From JAMLHN01 sp035708745 (GTDB lineage Bacteria > Chloroflexota > Chloroflexia > Thermomicrobiales > UBA6265): a stretch of DNA of 64,000 bases. The stretch's first letter is position 1. Each line of letters starts with the position of its first letter. Under the pieces are notes generated by a model that worked only from the letters and a program-made list of their open reading frames with translations, was not told the DNA's origin and made no database searches. Where the stretch lies: assembly GCA_035708745.1 (NCBI GenBank), contig DASTFJ010000158.1:1-64000 (forward strand). Reading direction: 5' to 3'. Below, piece by piece: positions 40,860-50,950 of this stretch. A program made the position numbers and the translations under genes.

Positions 40860-41582
40860 ATGTCCGTGATTCGCACCCGCGTTCTCATCGTCGACGATCA
40901 CCCCCTATTCCGAACGGGAGTGCGAAGCGGCCTCGAAACGTATTCGGATTTGCAGGTTGTGGCAGAGGCTGCTTCGGCGTCACTTGCGCTCGAGGCGGCC
41001 GGCACTGCCCTTCCCGATCTGGTGCTGCTCGATGCGCAGCTCCGCTCCGATAATTCGCTGGAGCTGACCAAACAGTTGAAGCGGCGCCATCCTCAAATCC
41101 TGGTCGTCATCATGACGCGGATCCTCGATGACGAGCAGCTTTTCCAGGCCATTCGCTCGGGTGCGGCAGCCTATGTTTCCAAAGAGATCGAGGCCGAGGA
41201 GCTGGCTCGCACGCTCCGCCGCGTTGCCGCTGGTGAATATCTGATCAATGACAGCGTGCTCTCTCGCCCGCATGTGGCTTCCCGGGTGCTCCATCAGTTT
41301 CAGGAACTCTCGGTGCTCGACGAGTCGGCCAATGGCGTTTTTTCGCCGCTCACGCCGCGGGAGATCGAAATCCTCGATTATGTCGCCCAGGGAAACAGCA
41401 ACAAGGAAATTGCCTACCAGCTGCACATCTCCGACCAGACGGTGAAGAATCACATCACCTCGATCCTGCGCAAGCTGGCGGTCAACGACCGGACCCAGGC
41501 GGTCATCTTTGCTCTGCGGCACGGTTGGATCAAGCTCGACGAACCGGACCAACCCGAAGCTCGTTTGCGCGCGGTTCGTTAG
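40860..41582 (+). CDS. NarL/FixJ-type response regulator
   Basis: A 240-residue regulator. Receiver domain: DD pair (12-13), phosphoacceptor D58 in LVLLDAQL, KE in YVSKEIEAEEL. LuxR-type HTH: LTPREIEILDYVAQGNSNKEIAYQLHISDQTVKNH. The ATG at 40860 is only 2 nt from GGAG; the GTG at 40866 (8-nt spacing) may be the real start. No kinase is adjacent, so it is an orphan. It ends 10 nt before the convergent SDR gene. Confidence 0.9.
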   Translation: MSVIRTRVLIVDDHPLFRTGVRSGLETYSDLQVVAEAASASLALEAAGTALPDLVLLDAQLRSDNSLELTKQLKRRHPQILVVIMTRILDDEQLFQAIRSGAAAYVSKEIEAEELARTLRRVAAGEYLINDSVLSRPHVASRVLHQFQELSVLDESANGVFSPLTPREIEILDYVAQGNSNKEIAYQLHISDQTVKNHITSILRKLAVNDRTQAVIFALRHGWIKLDEPDQPEARLRAVR

Positions 41583-41591
41583 CGTTCATCC

Positions 41592-42365
41592 TCAGGTCAG
41601 GTTCGCCCCGCCGGTGATGTCGATCGCCGCTCCTGTGAGGAACTCGGCGTCGTCCGACGCGAGATAGGCCACCACGCGCGCCACATCCTCGGGCGTCTGC
41701 ATGCGGCCCAGCGGCGTTTTCGCGACATATTCCTCCATGACCGCTTCGATCGACATCGATCGCGCTCCGGATTCCCAGACGAGCTCTCGCTCCTGCATCG
41801 ATGTCGCCACAAAGCCGGGGCAGACACAGTTGACGCGGATGCCAAAGGGTCCGAGCTCGACCGCGCATGACTTGGTAAACCCGATACACGCCCATTTCGA
41901 GGCGGCATAGTGGGCCAGGAGCGGAACTGCTTTCTTGCCGGCCATGGACGCGGTGTTGACGATGGAACCCCGCTTTCGCTGCATCATGCCGGGTATCACT
42001 GCCTGGGTGACGATGAACACTCCCTTGGCATTCACATCGAAATTGAAGTCCCAGTCGTGCTCGGTCAACTCCCAAACCGGCGCCATGGTCGAGACTCCCG
42101 CATTGTTGGCGAGAATGTCGATCGGTCCGAGCTCATGCTCGATTGTGGTGACCGCCGAAGTCGCAGAGTCCATTGAGGTGACGTCGAGCTGCAGCGGAAA
42201 CGATCCGCCGATGGCTTCGGACGCTTCCCGCGCGAAATCGAGATCGATGTCGGTGACGGTAACGATCGCGCCAGCTTGAGCGAGCGCTTTGGCGATTGCC
42301 CGACCGATGCCGTTTCCCGCTCCCGTGACCAGTGCGACCCGTCCGTCGAGACGCCGACTATCCAT
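41592..42365 (-). CDS. Short-chain dehydrogenase/reductase
   Basis: A 257-residue classical SDR: NAD(P) motif TGAGNGIG (14-21), D in VTDIDLDFA suggesting NAD preference, NNAG, catalytic Ser in NTASMAG and YAASK, and the C-terminal LTGAAIDITGGANL typical of gluconate/sugar dehydrogenase-like SDRs. ATG at 42365 with AGGAG 8 nt upstream. It is divergent from a sugar transporter operon, so a sugar or polyol substrate is plausible. Confidence 0.88.
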   Translation of the reverse strand: MDSRRLDGRVALVTGAGNGIGRAIAKALAQAGAIVTVTDIDLDFAREASEAIGGSFPLQLDVTSMDSATSAVTTIEHELGPIDILANNAGVSTMAPVWELTEHDWDFNFDVNAKGVFIVTQAVIPGMMQRKRGSIVNTASMAGKKAVPLLAHYAASKWACIGFTKSCAVELGPFGIRVNCVCPGFVATSMQERELVWESGARSMSIEAVMEEYVAKTPLGRMQTPEDVARVVAYLASDDAEFLTGAAIDITGGANLT

Positions 42366-42401
42366 GCGCATCACTCCTTGCTCTGCCAGCCTGCCTGTCG
42401 C

Positions 42402-42410
42402 TGGTATCAT
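42402..42410 (+). promoter_or_regulatory. Extended -10 promoter of the sugar ABC operon
   Basis: TGGTATCAT; the predicted start near 42417 gives a leader of about 53 nt to the permease ATG at 42470. Confidence 0.5.
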
Positions 42411-42469
42411 CAATGCAACCAAGTTTCCACGTTCGACGTGAAAAACTAACCACCGGGGATGTGAGCCGA

Positions 42470-43357
42470 ATGCAGGCGACTTTCCAACCCAAGAACGAGC
42501 GGACGCCTCGCATAAAAAGACGGGACATCGGCTGGGGGCGCGTCGCTACACACCTGGTGTTGATCATTGCCAGTCTGACGATTCTGCTGCCAGTGCTCTG
42601 GACATTTCGCAGCTCGCTCGCATCGAACGACATGGCCTACCGCCCGGCCGATTTCTCGTTTACGCCGACACTTAACAATTATCGCGAGCTCTTCGTCGAA
42701 CAGAAATTCCAGCACAACCTCTGGAACTCGTTCTGGATCGCGGTAGTTTGCGCGACGATCTGCCTGGTCGTCGGGTCGCTGGCAGCTTATTCCATCGCAC
42801 GCTTCAGAACTGGCGGCACGCCTTTCTCCCTCACGATTCTGGGCACGCAGATGTTACCGCCGGTCGCGCTTGTGATTCCGTTCTATTTGATCGTGCGGCA
42901 GACTGTCGACATCGGCGGTTACGAGCTCAAGATGTTCGACCGCGGCATCACGCTGGCCATCATCTATCTCTCGTTCAATCTGCCATTCGTCGTCTGGATC
43001 CTGATGGGATTTTTCGAATCGATCCCGAGCGATCTGGAGGAAGCGGCACAGGTCGACGGCGCCACGCCATTTCGCGCATTCCGGCAAGTCATTCTGCCAC
43101 TTGCGGTGCCCGGGCTGATGGCGGCCGGGATCTTCGCCTTCGTGTTGAGCTGGAATGAGTTCCTGTTCGCGTTGATTTTGACCGGGCGCGAATCGCGCAC
43201 GATGCCGGTGGCGCTCGCCTCGCTCATGACCTCGCAAGGCAATCAGGTCGGCGCGATTTGCGCTGCCACCATCTCGATGATGGCGCCGATCGTGGTGCTG
43301 ACCTGGTTCATCCAGCGGCATCTGGTTCACGGACTGACCTTCGGAGCGGTCAAATAA
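42470..43357 (+). CDS. Carbohydrate ABC transporter permease (MalG type)
   Basis: A 295-residue inner-membrane protein with six predicted membrane segments and the EAA loop EEAAQVDGATPFRAFRQVILPLAVPG that docks the ATPase. The first segment is LVLIIASLTILLPVLWTF. It is the first gene of a permease, binding protein, permease operon; MalG-type members usually come last, so the order is unusual. ATG at 42470 follows the family N-terminus; a GTG at 42461 is possible. Confidence 0.9.
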   Translation: MQATFQPKNERTPRIKRRDIGWGRVATHLVLIIASLTILLPVLWTFRSSLASNDMAYRPADFSFTPTLNNYRELFVEQKFQHNLWNSFWIAVVCATICLVVGSLAAYSIARFRTGGTPFSLTILGTQMLPPVALVIPFYLIVRQTVDIGGYELKMFDRGITLAIIYLSFNLPFVVWILMGFFESIPSDLEEAAQVDGATPFRAFRQVILPLAVPGLMAAGIFAFVLSWNEFLFALILTGRESRTMPVALASLMTSQGNQVGAICAATISMMAPIVVLTWFIQRHLVHGLTFGAVK

Positions 43358-43404
43358 CACCTCCGGCGTTGGGCCGGCGGAAACGATTCGGAAAGGAGCA
43401 CAAG

Positions 43405-44751
43405 GTGTTCGGACGAAATCGTGGTATCCATCGGCGGCGGTTGCTGCAACTTGGCGCCGCCGGCCTGGGCATGTCGATGCCAGGCTTGTCGCCACGCTGG
43501 ACGGGAGCGCAAGACGCTACGCCGTCGTTCTCACGTGACTTCGAGGGAACGACTTTGAACGCCCTGATGGAGGACCTGCGCGAAACCACCCTGATCGAAG
43601 AAATGCTCCCTGAATTCGAGGAGCTGACCGGCATCAAGGTTCAGTTCGAAAAGGTCGTCTATCCGGTCATGCACGACAAGCTGGTTTCCCAGCTCGCGTC
43701 CGGCGAAGGCAATGGCACCTACGACTTCCTCGAGGTCGATTTCTACTGGGTCTACGAGTTCGCTCGCGCCGGCTGGATGGAAGATCTGGGTCCACGGCTG
43801 GCGGACAATGCGGGCTCGGTGAGTCTGAGCAACTACGAAGACGCTGTCCTGAAGATCAGCTCCGAAGTCGACGGCACCACTTACTACGTCCCCATGTATG
43901 TCTATCCGATGGGGCTGCTCTACCGCTCGGATCTTTTCGAAAGCGACGAATTCAAGGGCCAGTACAAAGAAATCAGCGGCAGCGATCTGGTGATGCCCAC
44001 CTCGGTGGAGGATTATGTCGCCATGATCACCGCCGCCCAGCAGGTCGACCCGGACAATCTCTACGGCGCGGCCATGCAAGGAATGCAGGGCGATCCGATC
44101 GTGATGGAGTTCTGCAACTATCTCTATTCGGTCGGCGGGGATTTCTACACCGAGGATATGTCGGCGCCGGCCATCAACAATGAGCTTGGCGTGCAAGCGG
44201 TTCAGCTTTATGTCGACGCGATCAACAACGGCGCCCAGCCGGGCGCGGCCAACGCCGACCTCAATGACACGGGCGCGCTCTGGCGGCAAGGGAAGGCCCT
44301 GACCTCGGTGAGCTATCTGTTCCTGCTGTCGGACGGCGAAACGCTGGAGGACAGCCAGGTCAAAGGCAAGGGCGCAGTCACTACGATGCCCGGTGGCACG
44401 GGCCTGACAGGATCTTGGAGCTGGGGCATTCCCGTGAGCTCACCGAATCCGGATGCCGCCTGGGAGTTCCTGAAATGGGTCGAATCGCCCGAGATCGCCA
44501 TGAAGCGTGCACTGGGTGGCGGCGTGGCTGCCCAAAAGGCGCCGTATGACAACCCGGACTACATCGCGGCATTCCCCTGGATGGCGCAAGTCAAGGACCT
44601 GATCGCGACCGGCAAGGGGCTGCCGGGGGTGACCAAACAAGCGCAGCTGGTGGAAATCATGGGCCGCCACCTAAGCGACGCGGTCACTGGCGGATCGTCG
44701 CCGCAGGATGCGATGAACGCGGCGGCTGACGAGCTCAAAGAACTGCTCTAG
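43405..44751 (+). CDS. Carbohydrate ABC transporter substrate-binding protein
   Basis: A 448-residue family 1 solute-binding protein. The N-terminus HRRRLLQLGAAGLGMSMPG is a twin-arginine-like signal peptide, which suggests export by Tat in folded form. The mature part has LPEFEELTGIKVQFEKV, WSWGIPVSSPNPDAAWEFLKW and the usual C-terminal hinge region. The GTG at 43405 has AAAGGAG 6 nt upstream, a strong site. The ligand cannot be read. It is followed by a stable intercistronic hairpin. Confidence 0.9.
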   Translation: MFGRNRGIHRRRLLQLGAAGLGMSMPGLSPRWTGAQDATPSFSRDFEGTTLNALMEDLRETTLIEEMLPEFEELTGIKVQFEKVVYPVMHDKLVSQLASGEGNGTYDFLEVDFYWVYEFARAGWMEDLGPRLADNAGSVSLSNYEDAVLKISSEVDGTTYYVPMYVYPMGLLYRSDLFESDEFKGQYKEISGSDLVMPTSVEDYVAMITAAQQVDPDNLYGAAMQGMQGDPIVMEFCNYLYSVGGDFYTEDMSAPAINNELGVQAVQLYVDAINNGAQPGAANADLNDTGALWRQGKALTSVSYLFLLSDGETLEDSQVKGKGAVTTMPGGTGLTGSWSWGIPVSSPNPDAAWEFLKWVESPEIAMKRALGGGVAAQKAPYDNPDYIAAFPWMAQVKDLIATGKGLPGVTKQAQLVEIMGRHLSDAVTGGSSPQDAMNAAADELKELL

Positions 44752-44764
44752 ATCGTACTTGCGA

Positions 44765-44798
44765 GCGCGGGCCGGATGCACCATCGTCCGGCCCGCGC
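44765..44798 (+). repeat. Intercistronic 12-bp perfect hairpin
   Basis: GCGCGGGCCGGA and TCCGGCCCGCGC flank a 10-nt loop, with no T-run. It lies between the binding-protein and permease genes, where such hairpins often stabilise the upstream mRNA or reduce read-through so that binding protein exceeds permease. Confidence 0.75.
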
Positions 44799-44811
44799 GG
44801 GATTACTCGAG

Positions 44812-45747
44812 ATGACCACCGCGGAGCTGACCGCACAATCGGAAGAACGCGCGGCCGCTGGCTCGACGGGGCGCACCGGCAACGCGCTGTTTCGCTGGGG
44901 CATGGTCTTGCCGACCATTCTGGCGCTGATTGCGATCGTGGGATTCCCGATCGTCTATGCGCTCTACGTTGCCCTACACCAATACGATCTGACCGAAGGC
45001 GGTATCGGCCCGTGGGTGCGGCTGGCAAATTTCCGCGATGTTCTCGGGATGGACGTCTTCATCCAGGCCATCAAGAACACGGTTGTGTTGACCATTTCGG
45101 TGGTCGTCGTCGAACTGGTCGTCGCATTCGGGCTCGCAATGTTGCTCAACCAGCCGCGGCTGCGCTTTCGAAATATCTATCTCTGCATTCTCTTGATCCC
45201 GCTGCTGGTCAGCCCGATTGCGGTCGGCTTGATCTGGCGATTGCTCCTGCACCCCGATTTGGGAGCGGTCAACTGGGTGTTTCGACAGATCGGACTTCCA
45301 CCGCAGGAGTGGCTGTCGCAGAAATCGTCCGCCATGCCCGCGGTGGTCGGAGTCGATGTCTGGCACGAAACCTCGCTTTTGCTGGTGATCCTGCTGGCTG
45401 GGCTGGCTTCGTTGCCGCGCGAGCCGCTGGAAGCCGCCCGGGTCGATGGAGCGAACGCATTTCAGGTGTTGCGAACGGTGACGATCCCATTGATGGCGCC
45501 GGTCATTCTCATCGCCGCCCTGATCCGTATGATCTCGGCCATGAAGACCTACGACCTGATCTACATCCTCACCTCGGGCGGTCCAGGCGGCGCAACCGAG
45601 ACGGTCTCGTTCCGAATCTGGAAGATCGGCTTTACCAACCTCAATATGGGGCAGGCGGCCGCGGCGTCGATCCTGCTGTTGGTCGCCATCATGTTGCTTA
45701 CGCTGGTGCTCATTCGGGTGATGCGCCGGGACGCGGTCGCGACCTGA
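44812..45747 (+). CDS. Carbohydrate ABC transporter permease (MalF type)
   Basis: A 311-residue membrane protein with six predicted segments (first: WGMVLPTILALIAIVGFPIVYAL) and the EAA loop EAARVDGANAFQVLRTVTIPLMAP. It completes the membrane part of the transporter. No ATPase gene is present; a shared MsiK-type ATPase elsewhere is likely. The stop lies 2 bp from the convergent mutL stop. Confidence 0.9.
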   Translation: MTTAELTAQSEERAAAGSTGRTGNALFRWGMVLPTILALIAIVGFPIVYALYVALHQYDLTEGGIGPWVRLANFRDVLGMDVFIQAIKNTVVLTISVVVVELVVAFGLAMLLNQPRLRFRNIYLCILLIPLLVSPIAVGLIWRLLLHPDLGAVNWVFRQIGLPPQEWLSQKSSAMPAVVGVDVWHETSLLLVILLAGLASLPREPLEAARVDGANAFQVLRTVTIPLMAPVILIAALIRMISAMKTYDLIYILTSGGPGGATETVSFRIWKIGFTNLNMGQAAAASILLLVAIMLLTLVLIRVMRRDAVAT

Positions 45748-45749
45748 GC

Positions 45750-47492
45750 TCAGGTGCGGCCGAATTGCTTTTCCAGCTCGTCCTGGGTGAGCCGCAACAT
45801 CGTGGGACGCCCGTGACCGCAGGCTCGCGGTTGCTGCGTGCGCTCCAGTTGTTCGACCAGCTCCCGCATCTCCGGCAAGCTGAGCGTTTGGCCGGCGCGG
45901 ATCGAGGTATGGCAGGCCACACTGACGGCCACGGAATCGAGCCACGAGCTCCCCGCTCCTCCTTCACCCAGCTCTTGCAAGATGTCTCGCAACCGCGCCT
46001 GAATATCCGTTCCCACCGCGACCGCCGGCACAGAACGGATCAGAAGAGAGCTCGGTCCGAACCGTTCGAGCTGGAAGCCGAGCTGCGCCAGCTCTTCCAT
46101 CGAGTGCTCGATCACAGCCGATTCCTCTGGGGAGAGATCGAAAACCAGCGGATCGAGCATCGGTTGCCGCTCGACCCCCGCCGCGATCATCTGTGACAAG
46201 AACCGCTCGTAGACCACCCGCTCGTGGGCGGCATGTTGGTCGATCAGGTACAACCCCTCCGGACCTTCGGCGATGATGTAGGTCCCCGCGACCTGGCCCA
46301 ACACCCGCAAGATCGGCAGAGCGGGTCTGGGAAGCTCAGAAACCGGCGGAGAGTCGTCACGATGCGGCGACTCGGGCGCGAATATCCGTTGCTCGAAGGT
46401 GCGACGCTCGATGGAGGGCAGCGGCGCGGGTGCGTATGGAGTCGAAAATGGCATCGAGCTCTCGACGCGGATGCGTGGCGGGTCCGCGCGCGGGAGACGA
46501 GTCAACGTGGCGTGGGCACTGCGCGAGATCGCGCGAGCAACTGCCCGCTCATCGGCGAACTTCACCTCTGCCTTGGTCGGATGCACATTGACATCGACCT
46601 GAGCAGGTTCGACCTGGATGCGAACCAGCGTCACCGGATGCCTGCCGACCATCAACAAGGTGTGATAGGCCTCTTCCAGGGCGTACATGAGCGTTCGGCT
46701 CTGAATTTGGCGCCCGTTCATGAAAAACACCATCTGCTGGCGATGGGAGCGGGTGACCGTGGGCGCGCAAATCCAGCCGCTGATCTCCACCCCAGCGACT
46801 CGAGCCTCGAGCTCGGGCTCGACCAGCTCGACCGCGGCCCGTCCAACGTCGACGCCATAGACCGCGGTGGCTGCCTCGCCCAGATCGCCCGATCCCTTGG
46901 TCGAGAACGTGCGCCGCCCGTCGACATCGAGCGCAAAGCCGATCGAGGGGTACGCGGATGCATAGGCGCTGACCAACCGGACGATGAGTCCACTTTCGGT
47001 CGACGGTTGCCGTTGAAATTTCCTCCGGGCAGGGACATTTTCGAACAGATCGCGCACCTGGACGATCGTGCCTGCATCGCCGCGGTCGGTTCGCACCGCT
47101 TCGATCGAACCGAAATCGACCCGAATCGAGGCGGCGTTGCTCGCGTGCTGCGTCCGAGACCGCACCTGGATCGACGACACCGCTGCGATACTGGGAAGCG
47201 CTTCGCCCCGGAACCCAAGGCTCAAAAGTCCATCCAGATCCTCGAACGCCGTCAGCTTCGATGTCGCATGGCGTTGCAGGGCAACGGGCAGTTCATCCGC
47301 GTGGATGCCGATGCCGTTGTCGACCACTTCGATAGACCGCGTGCCTCCAGCCTCGATCGAAACCGAAATGCGAGTCGCGCGAGCGTCGATCGCGTTTTCG
47401 ACGAGCTCTTTCACCACCGACGCGGGCCGCTCGACGACCTCGCCGGCGGCGATCTTGCCAATGGTTTCGTTGTCGAGGAGTTGAATGGGCAC
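45750..47492 (-). CDS. mutL: DNA mismatch repair protein MutL
   Basis: A GHKL ATPase that links mismatch recognition by MutS to strand removal. The 580 residues show IAAGEVVERPASVVKELVENAIDA, DNGIGI, ATSKL and GFRGEAL in the N-terminal domain. The C-terminal domain has DQHAAHERVVYE (a DQHAX2EX4E metal motif), ACHTSIRAG and CGHGRPT, so it is the endonuclease-active type found in bacteria without MutH. ATG at 47492. It follows mpg by 35 nt. mutS is not in the window. Confidence 0.96.
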   Translation of the reverse strand: MPIQLLDNETIGKIAAGEVVERPASVVKELVENAIDARATRISVSIEAGGTRSIEVVDNGIGIHADELPVALQRHATSKLTAFEDLDGLLSLGFRGEALPSIAAVSSIQVRSRTQHASNAASIRVDFGSIEAVRTDRGDAGTIVQVRDLFENVPARRKFQRQPSTESGLIVRLVSAYASAYPSIGFALDVDGRRTFSTKGSGDLGEAATAVYGVDVGRAAVELVEPELEARVAGVEISGWICAPTVTRSHRQQMVFFMNGRQIQSRTLMYALEEAYHTLLMVGRHPVTLVRIQVEPAQVDVNVHPTKAEVKFADERAVARAISRSAHATLTRLPRADPPRIRVESSMPFSTPYAPAPLPSIERRTFEQRIFAPESPHRDDSPPVSELPRPALPILRVLGQVAGTYIIAEGPEGLYLIDQHAAHERVVYERFLSQMIAAGVERQPMLDPLVFDLSPEESAVIEHSMEELAQLGFQLERFGPSSLLIRSVPAVAVGTDIQARLRDILQELGEGGAGSSWLDSVAVSVACHTSIRAGQTLSLPEMRELVEQLERTQQPRACGHGRPTMLRLTQDELEKQFGRT

Positions 47493-47527
47493 GTTCGGTT
47501 CGTTTCGAGACAGTTGGAACGGGGCGG

Positions 47528-48152
47528 TCAGGACGAAGGTAGCATCTCCGGCTTCAACGGAACACCCCGGCGATGCGCAGAAACGAACCGGCTTCCAACC
47601 TCGAAGAAGCGCAGCGGAAGCTCGGGCGACTTGGTGATGCCGATGCGCTCGCCGACAGCGATATCGATTTCACCGTGCGATCTGCCCGGCGTAATCCAGA
47701 TCTCATGACTGGTGGTGAGATCGACTTTGTGCATCGCCTCATCGATGGCGAACGCCTGACACAACTTCCCTGGCCCGGAGCAGAGTTGCCGAATGTCGGT
47801 CGTTCTTCGTCGCTGCTCCATGAGCTCGAGACCTTCGAGCGGCTCGACGGCCCGAATCAAGACAGCTCCCACCGCCTCGGGCGCATGCGCCACGATATTG
47901 AGCATCCAGTGCATCCCATAGGAGCGGTAGATGTAAATCGTGCCGGGCGCTCGCTTCATGACATCCTGACCACGTTTGGACCAGGCGGCGTGCGAAGCAC
48001 GATCGGCCGCATCGAGATAGGCTTCGGTCTCGACGATGCGCCCGGAGGTGACGCCCTCGGGCGTCACGCGCCACAACACCGTCGAAATCAATCCAATCGC
48101 TACGTCGGCAGTTGGCCGGTCGAAAAATGCGCGATCGAGCCGCGAACCGGGT

Positions 48153-48160
<8 letters not shown>
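47528..48160 (-). CDS. 3-methyladenine DNA glycosylase (AAG/MPG family)
   Basis: Removes alkylated purines and hypoxanthine in base excision repair. From the GTG at 48160 it has 210 residues, the family length: RLDRAFFDRPTADVAIGLIS, catalytic Glu in RIVETEAYLDAADRASHA, GTIYIYRSYGMHWMLN, CSGPGKLCQAF. The start overlaps the valS stop by 8 nt. A much longer open frame upstream is the antisense-free but out-of-frame shadow of valS and is rejected. Confidence 0.92.
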
Positions 48161-50822
<2,662 letters not shown>

Positions 50823-50862
50823 TTGGGCTATTCCAGATTCCTTAAAGCCGCGCAATCTCGCA

Positions 50863-50868
50863 ATTCTA
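50863..50868 (-). promoter_or_regulatory. Probable valS -10 box
   Basis: TAGAAT on the minus strand, predicted start near 50856, leader about 34 nt to the GTG at 50822. It is back to back with the uvrA promoter. Confidence 0.45.
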
Positions 50869-50892
50869 CCGTCGCTCCGCGCTTGACGATCA

Positions 50893-50923
50893 TGCTACAA
50901 TCGTCGATGCGATCAAACGTTCG
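50893..50923 (+). promoter_or_regulatory. uvrA promoter with LexA-type box
   Basis: Extended -10 TGCTACAAT (50893-50901), with a predicted start near 50908. CGATCAAACGTTCG (50910-50923) matches CGAAC-N4-GTTCG at 9 of 10 defined positions and lies just after the start, where a repressor would block initiation. uvrA is a classic SOS gene in many bacteria (established). Confidence 0.65.
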
Positions 50924-50950
50924 CCTTTTCCCGCATGGAACAGCAAAAGT

